A stretch of 34,137 bases of DNA, taken from assembly GCA_028278335.1 (NCBI GenBank), contig JANQEN010000096.1:1-34137 (forward strand). Direction: 5' to 3'. Made by a program: the position numbers and the translations under genes. Of the stretch, positions 18,402 to 25,220 are shown piece after piece; positions within the stretch are counted from its first letter, which is position 1, and every line of letters starts with the position of its first letter. This DNA comes from Chitinivibrionales bacterium (GTDB lineage: Bacteria > Fibrobacterota > Chitinivibrionia > Chitinivibrionales > JANQEN01). A model generated the notes under the pieces. The model worked only from the letters and a program-made list of their open reading frames with translations, searched no databases and had not been told where the DNA came from.

Positions 18402-18992
18402 CTATTTAATTTTTGGCAATTCTATTTCCGAGGTATCGTCAAGGTCTGAAGGTTTTGAAGAATTGAAGGAACGCTTTTGGTCGAAAATTTTCATGTTTAA
18501 AAGCTTATCTCTGTTGAGATGGCGGGTGTCATTTTCAGATATATCTTCACGTTCTGTGGGATTGGTGTTGCCATCGGAAATTTTGTTTTTCTCGATTTTA
18601 TTTAGTCGTGCACGTAGAGAATAATTCTCACTCAGAATAATATCATATTCCTTTTGAAGCTCTCCCAGCTTATCACGAAGATCATTTAATTCTCCCGCAA
18701 CCTTTGAATCTTTGCCTTGAAAATTCTCTATTATTTTTTGTTGACTGGAAAGGGCCGTAGACACGAGTTGAATGGTCCCCTCGATCTCTTTTAGTCTAGT
18801 TTCTGCAGTCGGCATTACTGGATTTGAAGCAACGCCGCCACCTCTGTTATATGCATCAACTTCCCGTTTTAGCTTTTCACGCTCCTCCTGCTCCAATTTC
18901 TTTACATTGGATTGCTGATTGGTTAGCACCAACATAAGTATTAGTAGTGCAATCGCAACAATTGGAATGATCCACAGGAGTTCAATCGACAT
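18402..18992 (-). CDS. membrane-anchored coiled-coil protein of unknown function
   Basis: This is an unrecognised 196-residue protein. Residues 4-24 form one N-terminal transmembrane helix. It is followed by charged heptad-like coiled coil (about 28-50 and 64-135, for example QEEREKLKREVDAYN and ELQKEYDIILSENYSLRARL), then a polar, Ser/Asp-rich tail with no obvious fold. An AAGGA site lies nine bases before the ATG. The layout resembles small bitopic scaffold proteins. It is divergent from the secreted protein gene at 19198, sharing about 205 bases of AT-rich upstream DNA that contains a TATAAT on each strand (19033-19038 minus, 19142-19147 plus) without convincing -35 boxes. A division role is suggested only by being next to the dcw operon. 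Confidence 0.75.
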   Translation of the reverse strand: MSIELLWIIPIVAIALLILMLVLTNQQSNVKKLEQEEREKLKREVDAYNRGGGVASNPVMPTAETRLKEIEGTIQLVSTALSSQQKIIENFQGKDSKVAGELNDLRDKLGELQKEYDIILSENYSLRARLNKIEKNKISDGNTNPTEREDISENDTRHLNRDKLLNMKIFDQKRSFNSSKPSDLDDTSEIELPKIK

Positions 18993-19197
18993 AGCTCTGT
19001 TTCCTTACTATTTACTACTACACAATACACTAATTATAATATATTATCCTGCAACATGTTCTCAAGATATAAAACAAAAAATCTGCTTCCCATAGCATGA
19101 TAAAATTTTACCATATTTAAACTATTATGATTTACATAAAATATAATTTATTTTCTCTATTCTATATTTTATGAATCTTAATAAAAGAGGATCACTT

Positions 19198-20562
19198 ATG
19201 CGCAAATCAACCCTAACAAGAGCAATGGCAATGATAGTCTTTGTCCTATCCTATGCAGTAATTGCTCAAAGTATAGTCGGTTCAAGCACAATGGAGCTAA
19301 ACTCTCCAGTTACTCCTGCGATCAAAGCTCAGATGCGCACCGAAGCCATCGACAGTTTAACAAACTATTTGGGTGAATGGATTAACAATTTTCTAGATGG
19401 AAGCTACAACAATACTAATAGCATATCTAAATACTTCTTAAAGAAGTTTTCTCTTCTCTGCGGACAACATGCCAAGGAACAATCGAAATTTAACAATCGT
19501 GAATTAACCTTAACCCTATCCCTTCCCGATCATATTGTTGATTCATTGCTATCAACCTTTAATCGTCACTACGATTCTTTAGCTGTTTATTATTGGCGGA
19601 TGACAGAAGATGCCCAATTGGTTGATAATAAGGTTAAAATATTCGACGCTGCTATGAAGTGTCTCTTTTATTCTTCTGCCCACATTGGAACTCCCATTAT
19701 TATTCCCGGACTTCAGCAACAGGTTAGATTAAAACCGCGCGTAAAATTACTGGTCCAAAGCTTAATAAACAAGACAGACATGTCATTTACCGATCCTATC
19801 ATTACAGGAAAACCGCCAAATCCACCGGAGAAAAATGTCTCAATTATTGTTGAATTAGATTCAGTGCCCTTTCCTGATTTACCACTCATACTTTCCTTAG
19901 CAAACAAACGAACCGTGGTTACCTTACAAACTGATGCCCAGGGTGAGGCAAACCTCAATGAAATGAGAACTCCCTTTGTCCTTCATGGTGCTTTTTTACA
20001 CATTCGTCCAAATTTCTCAGCGCTTATTGACCCCTCCTTTTCATTCGTTGCGGAGGATTTTGATCTAACCCTTTCAAACACTTGTGATCAAACGCTCATA
20101 TTCAATATTGTCAAGCCGACCTTTACTCTTGACTACAGTGCTACCTCGGTGAGTCAAATAGAGGTCCCACTTGACTTTTCAAGCAAAACCGTCATGCAGC
20201 AGTTCCTCCGTGACTCCTGCTCATTACAGCCCAGTATTGGTGATGTTAACCCAGAAATTACCGTAAACATTCAATGCCAAGTGTCAAGCTATGCCCATGA
20301 CGACCAAGAGAAAACCCAGCTTAAAGCGGAAGCTCAGATTACCATCGCCGAAACTAAAAAAGGGGGCTCGATTGTCACAAAAACAGGCATTCTTAATGAA
20401 AAAACCTACGATGCCAACTTAATGCTTATGCAACAGGAAGATAAAAAGAAAAAGAAACGGAAAAGAGGTACTCCTACCAAACGGTTGCCTATTGGCCTCT
20501 TTTTCTGGGAAAGTTTAAATTCTCTTAAGCTTTTAGTATATGATGCGCTACATGAGTTATAA
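19198..20562 (+). CDS. secreted protein of unknown function
   Basis: A 454-residue protein starting at the ATG 19198, which has AGAGG seven bases upstream; an ATG nine codons earlier lacks a site. The N-terminus is a signal peptide (basic MRKSTLTRA, hydrophobic core, probable cleavage after AVIAQ). The first ~150 mature residues look helical (MRTEAIDSLTNYLGEWINNFL). The middle (about 210-270) looks like a beta-sandwich of the kind found in carboxypeptidase-regulatory or Ig-like domains (VVTLQTDAQGEANL). The helical part followed by such strands recalls LPP20-like envelope proteins, but I cannot confirm that. Near the C-terminus is a lysine-rich stretch (KKKKKRKRG) and a hydrophobic end. Convergent with engB. 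Confidence 0.8.
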   Translation: MRKSTLTRAMAMIVFVLSYAVIAQSIVGSSTMELNSPVTPAIKAQMRTEAIDSLTNYLGEWINNFLDGSYNNTNSISKYFLKKFSLLCGQHAKEQSKFNNRELTLTLSLPDHIVDSLLSTFNRHYDSLAVYYWRMTEDAQLVDNKVKIFDAAMKCLFYSSAHIGTPIIIPGLQQQVRLKPRVKLLVQSLINKTDMSFTDPIITGKPPNPPEKNVSIIVELDSVPFPDLPLILSLANKRTVVTLQTDAQGEANLNEMRTPFVLHGAFLHIRPNFSALIDPSFSFVAEDFDLTLSNTCDQTLIFNIVKPTFTLDYSATSVSQIEVPLDFSSKTVMQQFLRDSCSLQPSIGDVNPEITVNIQCQVSSYAHDDQEKTQLKAEAQITIAETKKGGSIVTKTGILNEKTYDANLMLMQQEDKKKKKRKRGTPTKRLPIGLFFWESLNSLKLLVYDALHEL

Positions 20563-20596
20563 TCATTGGAGTATTGTAAGCACAACTAAAAGGCAT

Positions 20597-21289
20597 TTAT
20601 TGGTTTGGTAAAATCTTTTGTTCATGCCACTCTGTAAATTTTTTCCAAAATTGATTTCGGGTACTATGCTTTTGTGTTGAATACACCAAAGGATTCGAGG
20701 GTAATCCCAAACGAGTAGCAATGTTCTTAGCTTGAGCAGCCCGTTTACTTTGAGGCAATTTGTCTCCCTTGGTAAGCACGGGAAAAAAGGGTATCCCTAT
20801 CTCTAAAAGCCATTGCAGTGCCTCAAGATCGGCCTGAATGCCAACGTGACGAATATCAACAAGCCAAATAGCTCCCACCAAATTCTCTCGCTTTTCACAA
20901 TAGTCAGCAATCAATTGTGACCAACGTTTTTTTTCACTCCGTGAAGCTTTGGCGTAGCCATATCCTGGCAAGTCAACCCACACCATGGAAGGAGTGATTT
21001 GATAATAGTTAGCAAGGCTTGTTTTCCCTGGTTTTTTTGATACCCGAGCTAGGGTGGTATTCCCTAACACATGATTGACAAAGGATGACTTGCCCACATT
21101 TGACCTTCCCAGGATACAAAACTCATCACCCTGTGGTTCTGGGAGTTCATGAAAGTAGGCAGCAGAAAGGAGAAACCGTGCCTCTGGTGGCACAAGCGTT
21201 TCTTCAACAACTCGCTCTTTCTGTGGTTTCTTGATTCGTTTTTTTGTGGATTTAATTTTTCGATTATCAGGAGACATAGCGCTGCTCAT
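20597..21289 (-). CDS. engB: ribosome biogenesis GTPase EngB (YihA/YsxC)
   Basis: EngB is an essential small GTPase for assembly of the large ribosomal subunit. The 230 residues show G1 GRSNVGKSS (61-69), G2 region KKPGKTSLANYY (85-96), G3 DLPGYGYA (106-113) and G4 TKGDK. The N-terminus carries a lysine-rich extension of about 30 residues before the usual family start, probably for RNA binding. The ATG overlaps the aroD stop (ATGA) and has no good ribosome binding site, so translation is probably coupled to aroD. Confidence 0.96.
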   Translation of the reverse strand: MSSAMSPDNRKIKSTKKRIKKPQKERVVEETLVPPEARFLLSAAYFHELPEPQGDEFCILGRSNVGKSSFVNHVLGNTTLARVSKKPGKTSLANYYQITPSMVWVDLPGYGYAKASRSEKKRWSQLIADYCEKRENLVGAIWLVDIRHVGIQADLEALQWLLEIGIPFFPVLTKGDKLPQSKRAAQAKNIATRLGLPSNPLVYSTQKHSTRNQFWKKFTEWHEQKILPNQ

Positions 21290-21972
21290 TGAGGATAAAG
21301 GTGTGAAATCATATTCTTCATTTGCTCTAAGGAGAACTGCCCTGGAGCGACTGAATCGTTTACAAAAGCATAGGTAAACAGCGAACCAAAAAGTGGTGCC
21401 ACAACCCGTGAAATGCTTCCCACATCGCCCATGGCAATCATAACTGTGGGAAGGGAGCTTTCTTCAGCGCATTTGAGCATGCGGGTGACCTCTTCTCGTT
21501 TTTTTGCCAGGGCTGCAATTTTTACAATATCAGCACCACCCTGTTTTGCAGTCTCAACCATGGCCAATAATTGAGCCTCTGTTGGCATTTTTTCATAATC
21601 ATGCTCAGAGATGATTACAGTCTTTTCCTTGTACAGCTCAACTACCTTTTTTTGAATTGACGCATCAATTTCAATATCCACAGCATCAACGAGGGGGGCC
21701 AAAGCCTCAAACAGTTTGAGCCTCTTCTCTTTATTCACATTTGTTTCCCGAATTGTACCTATCATCGGAATAGATAAGGTAGATTGAATTGATTTCACAA
21801 ATTCCTTTACCTCTTCAAAGGGATTGACAAAACAATCAACGCGAATCTCCAGGATATCCGCCCCATTGTCTTTGCACTGTTGGATATCGGAAAGAGACAT
21901 TATCCGGTCAATAACCACAACAATGCGGGGAATTGTACCAAGAGTACAATTGCCAATCTGTATCTTATCCAT
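21286..21972 (-). CDS. aroD: type I 3-dehydroquinate dehydratase
   Basis: This enzyme dehydrates 3-dehydroquinate to 3-dehydroshikimate through a Schiff base, step three of the shikimate pathway. The 228-residue TIM-barrel protein has LEIRVD (41-46), IGTIRE with R75, the catalytic His in SEHDY (H124), the Schiff-base Lys in ADIVKIAA (K151), SISR with R189, and SVAPGQ (S207, Q212), which match the type I active site. It overlaps the upstream SPL-like gene by eight bases and has AAGGAG about ten bases before its ATG. No other shikimate gene is nearby. Confidence 0.94.
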   Translation of the reverse strand: MDKIQIGNCTLGTIPRIVVVIDRIMSLSDIQQCKDNGADILEIRVDCFVNPFEEVKEFVKSIQSTLSIPMIGTIRETNVNKEKRLKLFEALAPLVDAVDIEIDASIQKKVVELYKEKTVIISEHDYEKMPTEAQLLAMVETAKQGGADIVKIAALAKKREEVTRMLKCAEESSLPTVMIAMGDVGSISRVVAPLFGSLFTYAFVNDSVAPGQFSLEQMKNMISHLYPQ

Positions 21973-22981
21973 TTTTACTTCTCTCCTTTGCCAATTCTAA
22001 TAGCATTTTAGCGCGGTCATCAAGATAGCGAACAAGCCCTTTGGGAATTCTTGATAGAAGGCCCGATTCAGCCCACACTTCGGGACTTTCCATACAAAGA
22101 TAGAGCGTTGTGTCTGGTGCATGAGCATCTACGGCTTCACGCATTGCCTCATATAGTTCCACCCGGATCGAACGAAAATAGCGATATTTTTTATCTTCCC
22201 CTAAAACCAGCTCTCCACTAAAAAGAGGCAGGTGTTTCCCTTCCTTCTTAAGCCTAGCTTTTAAGGCCGGAACAGTTCTAAAACCCCCAAGGCTCCACCA
22301 GGCAATTTTATTTGCATCTTTAATGGTAGAAAATATGTCCTGTACAACTTCTTGGTACTCCTTTTTCCATTGGGGATACCAAAACATAGGATCAAAATGA
22401 AAGGCAACCCAAAACCCCTGATCAACGCACCATTTGGCAGCCTGCAGCCGTTCAGCGACTGAGGCAGTGTTTACCTCCATGGTTGAAATCATCCGTGGGG
22501 TGTTCATTGAAAAAGCAATGACATTTTTGGCAGGATGGGCTACACTTTTCAGAGGTAACACATTGATACTTTTAGTCTTAAATTCGGTAAGTACATTATC
22601 GTAGGTATTTAAAAGTCTCGCAACCTTCTGTGACAAGCCCAATGTATCTTCTAAATACAAACTATCGGCGAATTCGCCGGTCCCAACTCGAACAACTTTT
22701 CCCTGAAGCCCTTTAAGTACTCCCTGCACCTCTCTTTCAAGATCATCCCAGTTTTTAAACTCAACATGATGGGAAAATTCATTATAATCCTGAAGAATAC
22801 AATAGCGACAGTACATACCACAACCAATCAAAGGGGTTAGTACTTGATATCCGCAGCAATAGTAGCCTGTACCAGTCCCAGGACAGGATTTCCAAAACCG
22901 ACCTCGATTAGTATCTGTAACTATTTTGTTTCGTTCAGCTAATCTATCTTCAGATAGTGACACCATTTGTTGATATATCAT
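21965..22981 (-). CDS. radical SAM protein of the spore photoproduct lyase (SPL)-like family
   Basis: A 338-residue radical SAM protein. The iron-sulfur motif is C54xxxC58xxC61, in a GCGMYCRYCILQ context, preceded by a CPGTGTGYYCCGYQ segment. The overall length and later motifs (IAFSMNTPRMISTMEVNTASVAERLQAA and a GFWVAFHFDPMFW strand) fit the SPL-like family. SPL splits the thymine dimer of spore DNA. In B. subtilis SPL a conserved Cys about 43 residues after the last cluster Cys donates hydrogen. Here the corresponding stretch TGEFADSLYL (101-110) has no Cys, so a different reaction is likely, and nothing else suggests a spore former. It is first in an overlapping set with aroD and engB. Exact substrate unknown. 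Confidence 0.75.
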   Translation of the reverse strand: MIYQQMVSLSEDRLAERNKIVTDTNRGRFWKSCPGTGTGYYCCGYQVLTPLIGCGMYCRYCILQDYNEFSHHVEFKNWDDLEREVQGVLKGLQGKVVRVGTGEFADSLYLEDTLGLSQKVARLLNTYDNVLTEFKTKSINVLPLKSVAHPAKNVIAFSMNTPRMISTMEVNTASVAERLQAAKWCVDQGFWVAFHFDPMFWYPQWKKEYQEVVQDIFSTIKDANKIAWWSLGGFRTVPALKARLKKEGKHLPLFSGELVLGEDKKYRYFRSIRVELYEAMREAVDAHAPDTTLYLCMESPEVWAESGLLSRIPKGLVRYLDDRAKMLLELAKERSKNG

Positions 22982-23168
22982 ACTCTAAAAAATATATTTA
23001 ACCTGGATTATGCTGTATAACAGGACAATCCTTCACAGATATTCTGGGTATAATTTATTTTTTACTATATGAGAATATTTGACCTTGGTATTTCTTAGTT
23101 GTAAAATAATGTGAATCGTCGCTCTTTTTATAGTGCGTAATGATCCATAACAAAGTAGAGGGTATTGA

Positions 23169-24002
23169 ATGAAAAAAACTATTAAATGTATATCTGTTGT
23201 TTTATTAGTTGGGATCTCTCTTCTCTTTGCCCAACCAACTACCAGCAAGGGACCACTCATCGAAGTCGATAGTGTGAAGGTTAATCTGGGCAAAATAAAA
23301 AAAGAGGAAGTAAAGCTATTAAAACATGTTTTTATAGTTCGAAACAGTGGTGATGAGCCTCTAAAAATAACCCGCGTTAAACCAGGTTGAGGTTGCCAGG
23401 TGAGCGAATTTGATTCGATCATCCCGCCTGGTCAGACGGGTAGAGTAACTCAGCAAATTAAAACCTCCCGATTAGGGGACGGTAAGTTTTCCAAATATGT
23501 AAAAGTAATGTCCAATGCAAGAAATTCGCGGGTTCTAAAATTAAGCATGATTGGAAGAGTAGTAACGCCGATCTCCTTTCATCCAAAGGCCCTAGTGTTT
23601 CAACCGGATTTACACAAAAAAGCCAAGGGCACGGTAACACTCTCTTCGGAAAAGGGTGATCTTGTTATTGACCAAATTAGTTTTGAAAAGTCAAAAAATG
23701 ATGAACCCTCTTGGCAAAAGGAACAACTCTTTTTAGTCAGCCATTCTATAAAGCGATCCGATACCACCGACAAGGACGGCTTCTGGGACTACGCCTTGGA
23801 TCTCTCCTTTGAGTATGCACCACATAGTACTATGTCGGGATACTTCTTTATCTCCACTAATCATCCAGAAGTGCATACCGTAAAATATCGTATTATCATT
23901 AAACCCATCCAAACATCACCTCCTGAAACCAGCAACAATAAAACAAAAAAGGACACAACCCAAACAAAGAGAAGGAAAAAGAGAGAGGAAAAATTAGATT
24001 AG
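23169..24002 (+). CDS. DUF1573-family exported protein with in-frame TGA; candidate selenoprotein
   Basis: Read through a TGA at 23388-23390, one frame gives a 277-residue protein. It has a signal peptide (MKKTIKCISVVLLVGISLLFAQ), then a DUF1573-like region with GKIKKEEVKLLKHVFIVRN and DEPLKITRVKPG, then position 74 (TGA), G75 and C76, then FDSIIPPGQTGRV. In DUF1573 proteins this place normally reads Cys-Gly-Cys, so TGA replaces the first Cys. The frame and the family pattern continue after it, followed by a second beta domain and a basic tail (KRRKKREEK). AGAGGG lies six bases before the ATG. Either selenocysteine is inserted (Sec-Gly-Cys redox pair) or this is a recent nonsense mutation. 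The second half has no good start of its own (GTG at 23400, no convincing site). DUF1573 function is not established. A radical SAM gene follows after 50 bases. Confidence 0.72.
23423..23440 (+). promoter_or_regulatory. candidate bacterial SECIS hairpin
   Basis: Thirty-two bases after the in-frame TGA, CCCG (23423-23426) pairs with CGGG (23437-23440), then a C-A mismatch, then CT with AG, closing a GGTC loop (23430-23433). The E. coli fdhF SECIS also has its essential G and U in a GGUC-type apical loop. The loop lies 39 bases after the TGA, near the far limit of what is usual. The same bases encode the conserved PPGQTG segment, so the hairpin could be coincidental. An outer pairing AATTTG (23407-23412) with CAAATT (23454-23459) could extend it. 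Confidence 0.4.
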
Positions 24003-24052
24003 CACAGGGTTGTTCTATACAATGGCAACCAGCTTTTTTCTTCGTCACCAGT

Positions 24053-25015
24053 ATGGCACTTGATAGTAAAAATAGAGCGGATAACTATAAACATATTTTC
24101 GGTCCAGTCCCATCTCGACGATTAGGTTTTTCACTGGGTATTGACATGGTGCCCCCAAAGGTGTGCACTTATAATTGTGCCTATTGTGAATGTGGTAAAA
24201 CCACTGTTGCAACTCTTGAAAGAAAAGAGTATGTCTCTGCCGATGCAATAATCCAAGAATTAGACCTCTTTTTAGCAACTAATCCCACTGTGGATGTTAT
24301 TACCTTTGCCGGTAGTGGTGAACCGACGTTAAACACAGCTCTTCCAAGAATTATTGACCATGTGCAAGTGCACTATCCCCAATTCAAGACCGCAATTCTG
24401 ACAAACGGATCACTTTTACACCTTCCGGAAGTTCAAGATGCACTCCTGACGCTCGACTATGTCCTTCCCTCTATTGATGCCCTTTCCGAGAATACCTTCA
24501 AAAAAATTAACATGCCGGTGCCTCAAATAAGTTGCTCAATGGTCATCGAAGGTATTACTGCTTTCGCAAAACGCTACAGGGGTATTTTATGGCTTGAAGT
24601 CTTTATTATTCCCGGAATAAACGATACAGAGCAGGAACTGGCAAATCTCAAAAAGCATATTGATGCGATAAAACCAACACGGGTTCAACTAAACACCCTT
24701 GACAGGCCAGGAGTTTTCTCTTGGGTGACACCGGCAACAATGACACGATTGCAGACTATAGCCGAGGGACTCTTACCACATCCGGTTGAAATTATTGCTC
24801 GTAAAAAACAATCACCGGAGAATCAAACTCCAGTAACTATTAATCGAGATCATTTATTGCTTGCACTAAAAAGACGCCCCATGACGATTGAGGACATAGC
24901 CCTTTCTCTCAAGTGTAATATTAATAATGCCCAAGCGCTATTAGAGAGTTGTATTAGTGATGGCCTCATTGTCAAAAAAGAGATAGATAAAAGACTATTC
25001 TATTGTGTCTCCTGA
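24053..25015 (+). CDS. radical SAM protein (COG0731-like) with C-terminal winged-helix
   Basis: A 320-residue radical SAM enzyme. The N-terminus has FGPVPSRRLGFSLGIDM, then the cluster motif C38xxxC42xxC45 in CTYNCAYCECGKT, with an extra Cys at 47. TFAGSGEPTLN and ILTNGSLL are the SAM-binding and barrel motifs of the family that includes TYW1-like and Fe-S oxidoreductase proteins. The last ~60 residues (RPMTIEDIALSLKCNINNAQALLESCISDGLI) look like a winged helix. The start ATG has no strong binding site, and the gene follows the DUF1573 gene by 50 bases on the same strand, so co-transcription is likely. Substrate unknown. It ends in an ordinary TGA stop. Confidence 0.8.
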   Translation: MALDSKNRADNYKHIFGPVPSRRLGFSLGIDMVPPKVCTYNCAYCECGKTTVATLERKEYVSADAIIQELDLFLATNPTVDVITFAGSGEPTLNTALPRIIDHVQVHYPQFKTAILTNGSLLHLPEVQDALLTLDYVLPSIDALSENTFKKINMPVPQISCSMVIEGITAFAKRYRGILWLEVFIIPGINDTEQELANLKKHIDAIKPTRVQLNTLDRPGVFSWVTPATMTRLQTIAEGLLPHPVEIIARKKQSPENQTPVTINRDHLLLALKRRPMTIEDIALSLKCNINNAQALLESCISDGLIVKKEIDKRLFYCVS

Positions 25016-25169
25016 TCATATTGAAGCAATTTTACTAATTAATCCGCTACCACTATGCCCTTCATTCCATATTTCTCTCGGCCTGTTAATTTAATATAAT
25101 AACTCCTTTATAGGAGTGTACCGTCTCCCCTCTTTTTTTTAATGATTTTTGCGCTCGTAACCGATATAC

Positions 25170-25175
25170 TATAAT
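25170..25175 (+). promoter_or_regulatory. -10 box upstream of the barrel/TPR/TolB fusion gene
   Basis: A perfect TATAAT lies 46 bases before the ATG at 25221. The -35 position has only T-rich sequence (TTTTGC, 17 bases upstream). A six-base-arm hairpin (ACTCCT-TTAT-AGGAGT, about 25101-25116) and a poly-T run (about 25131-25140) lie before it and may end the preceding transcript. Confidence 0.35.
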
Positions 25176-25220
25176 AGAATAATCTATATACCTAGGATAG
25201 CCGCTATTTCAAAGGATATC

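Noticed and set aside
23388..23390. Genome-wide reassignment of TGA to an amino acid
   Set aside because: murD, ftsW, murG-ftsW overlap, aroD and the radical SAM gene at 24053 all use TGA as a normal stop with neighbouring starts fitted to it.
23033..23422. 129-codon reading frame on the minus strand across the DUF1573 upstream region and TGA site
   Set aside because: Its composition looks random, it has no family-like motif, and it overlaps the well-supported plus-strand signal peptide and ribosome binding site.
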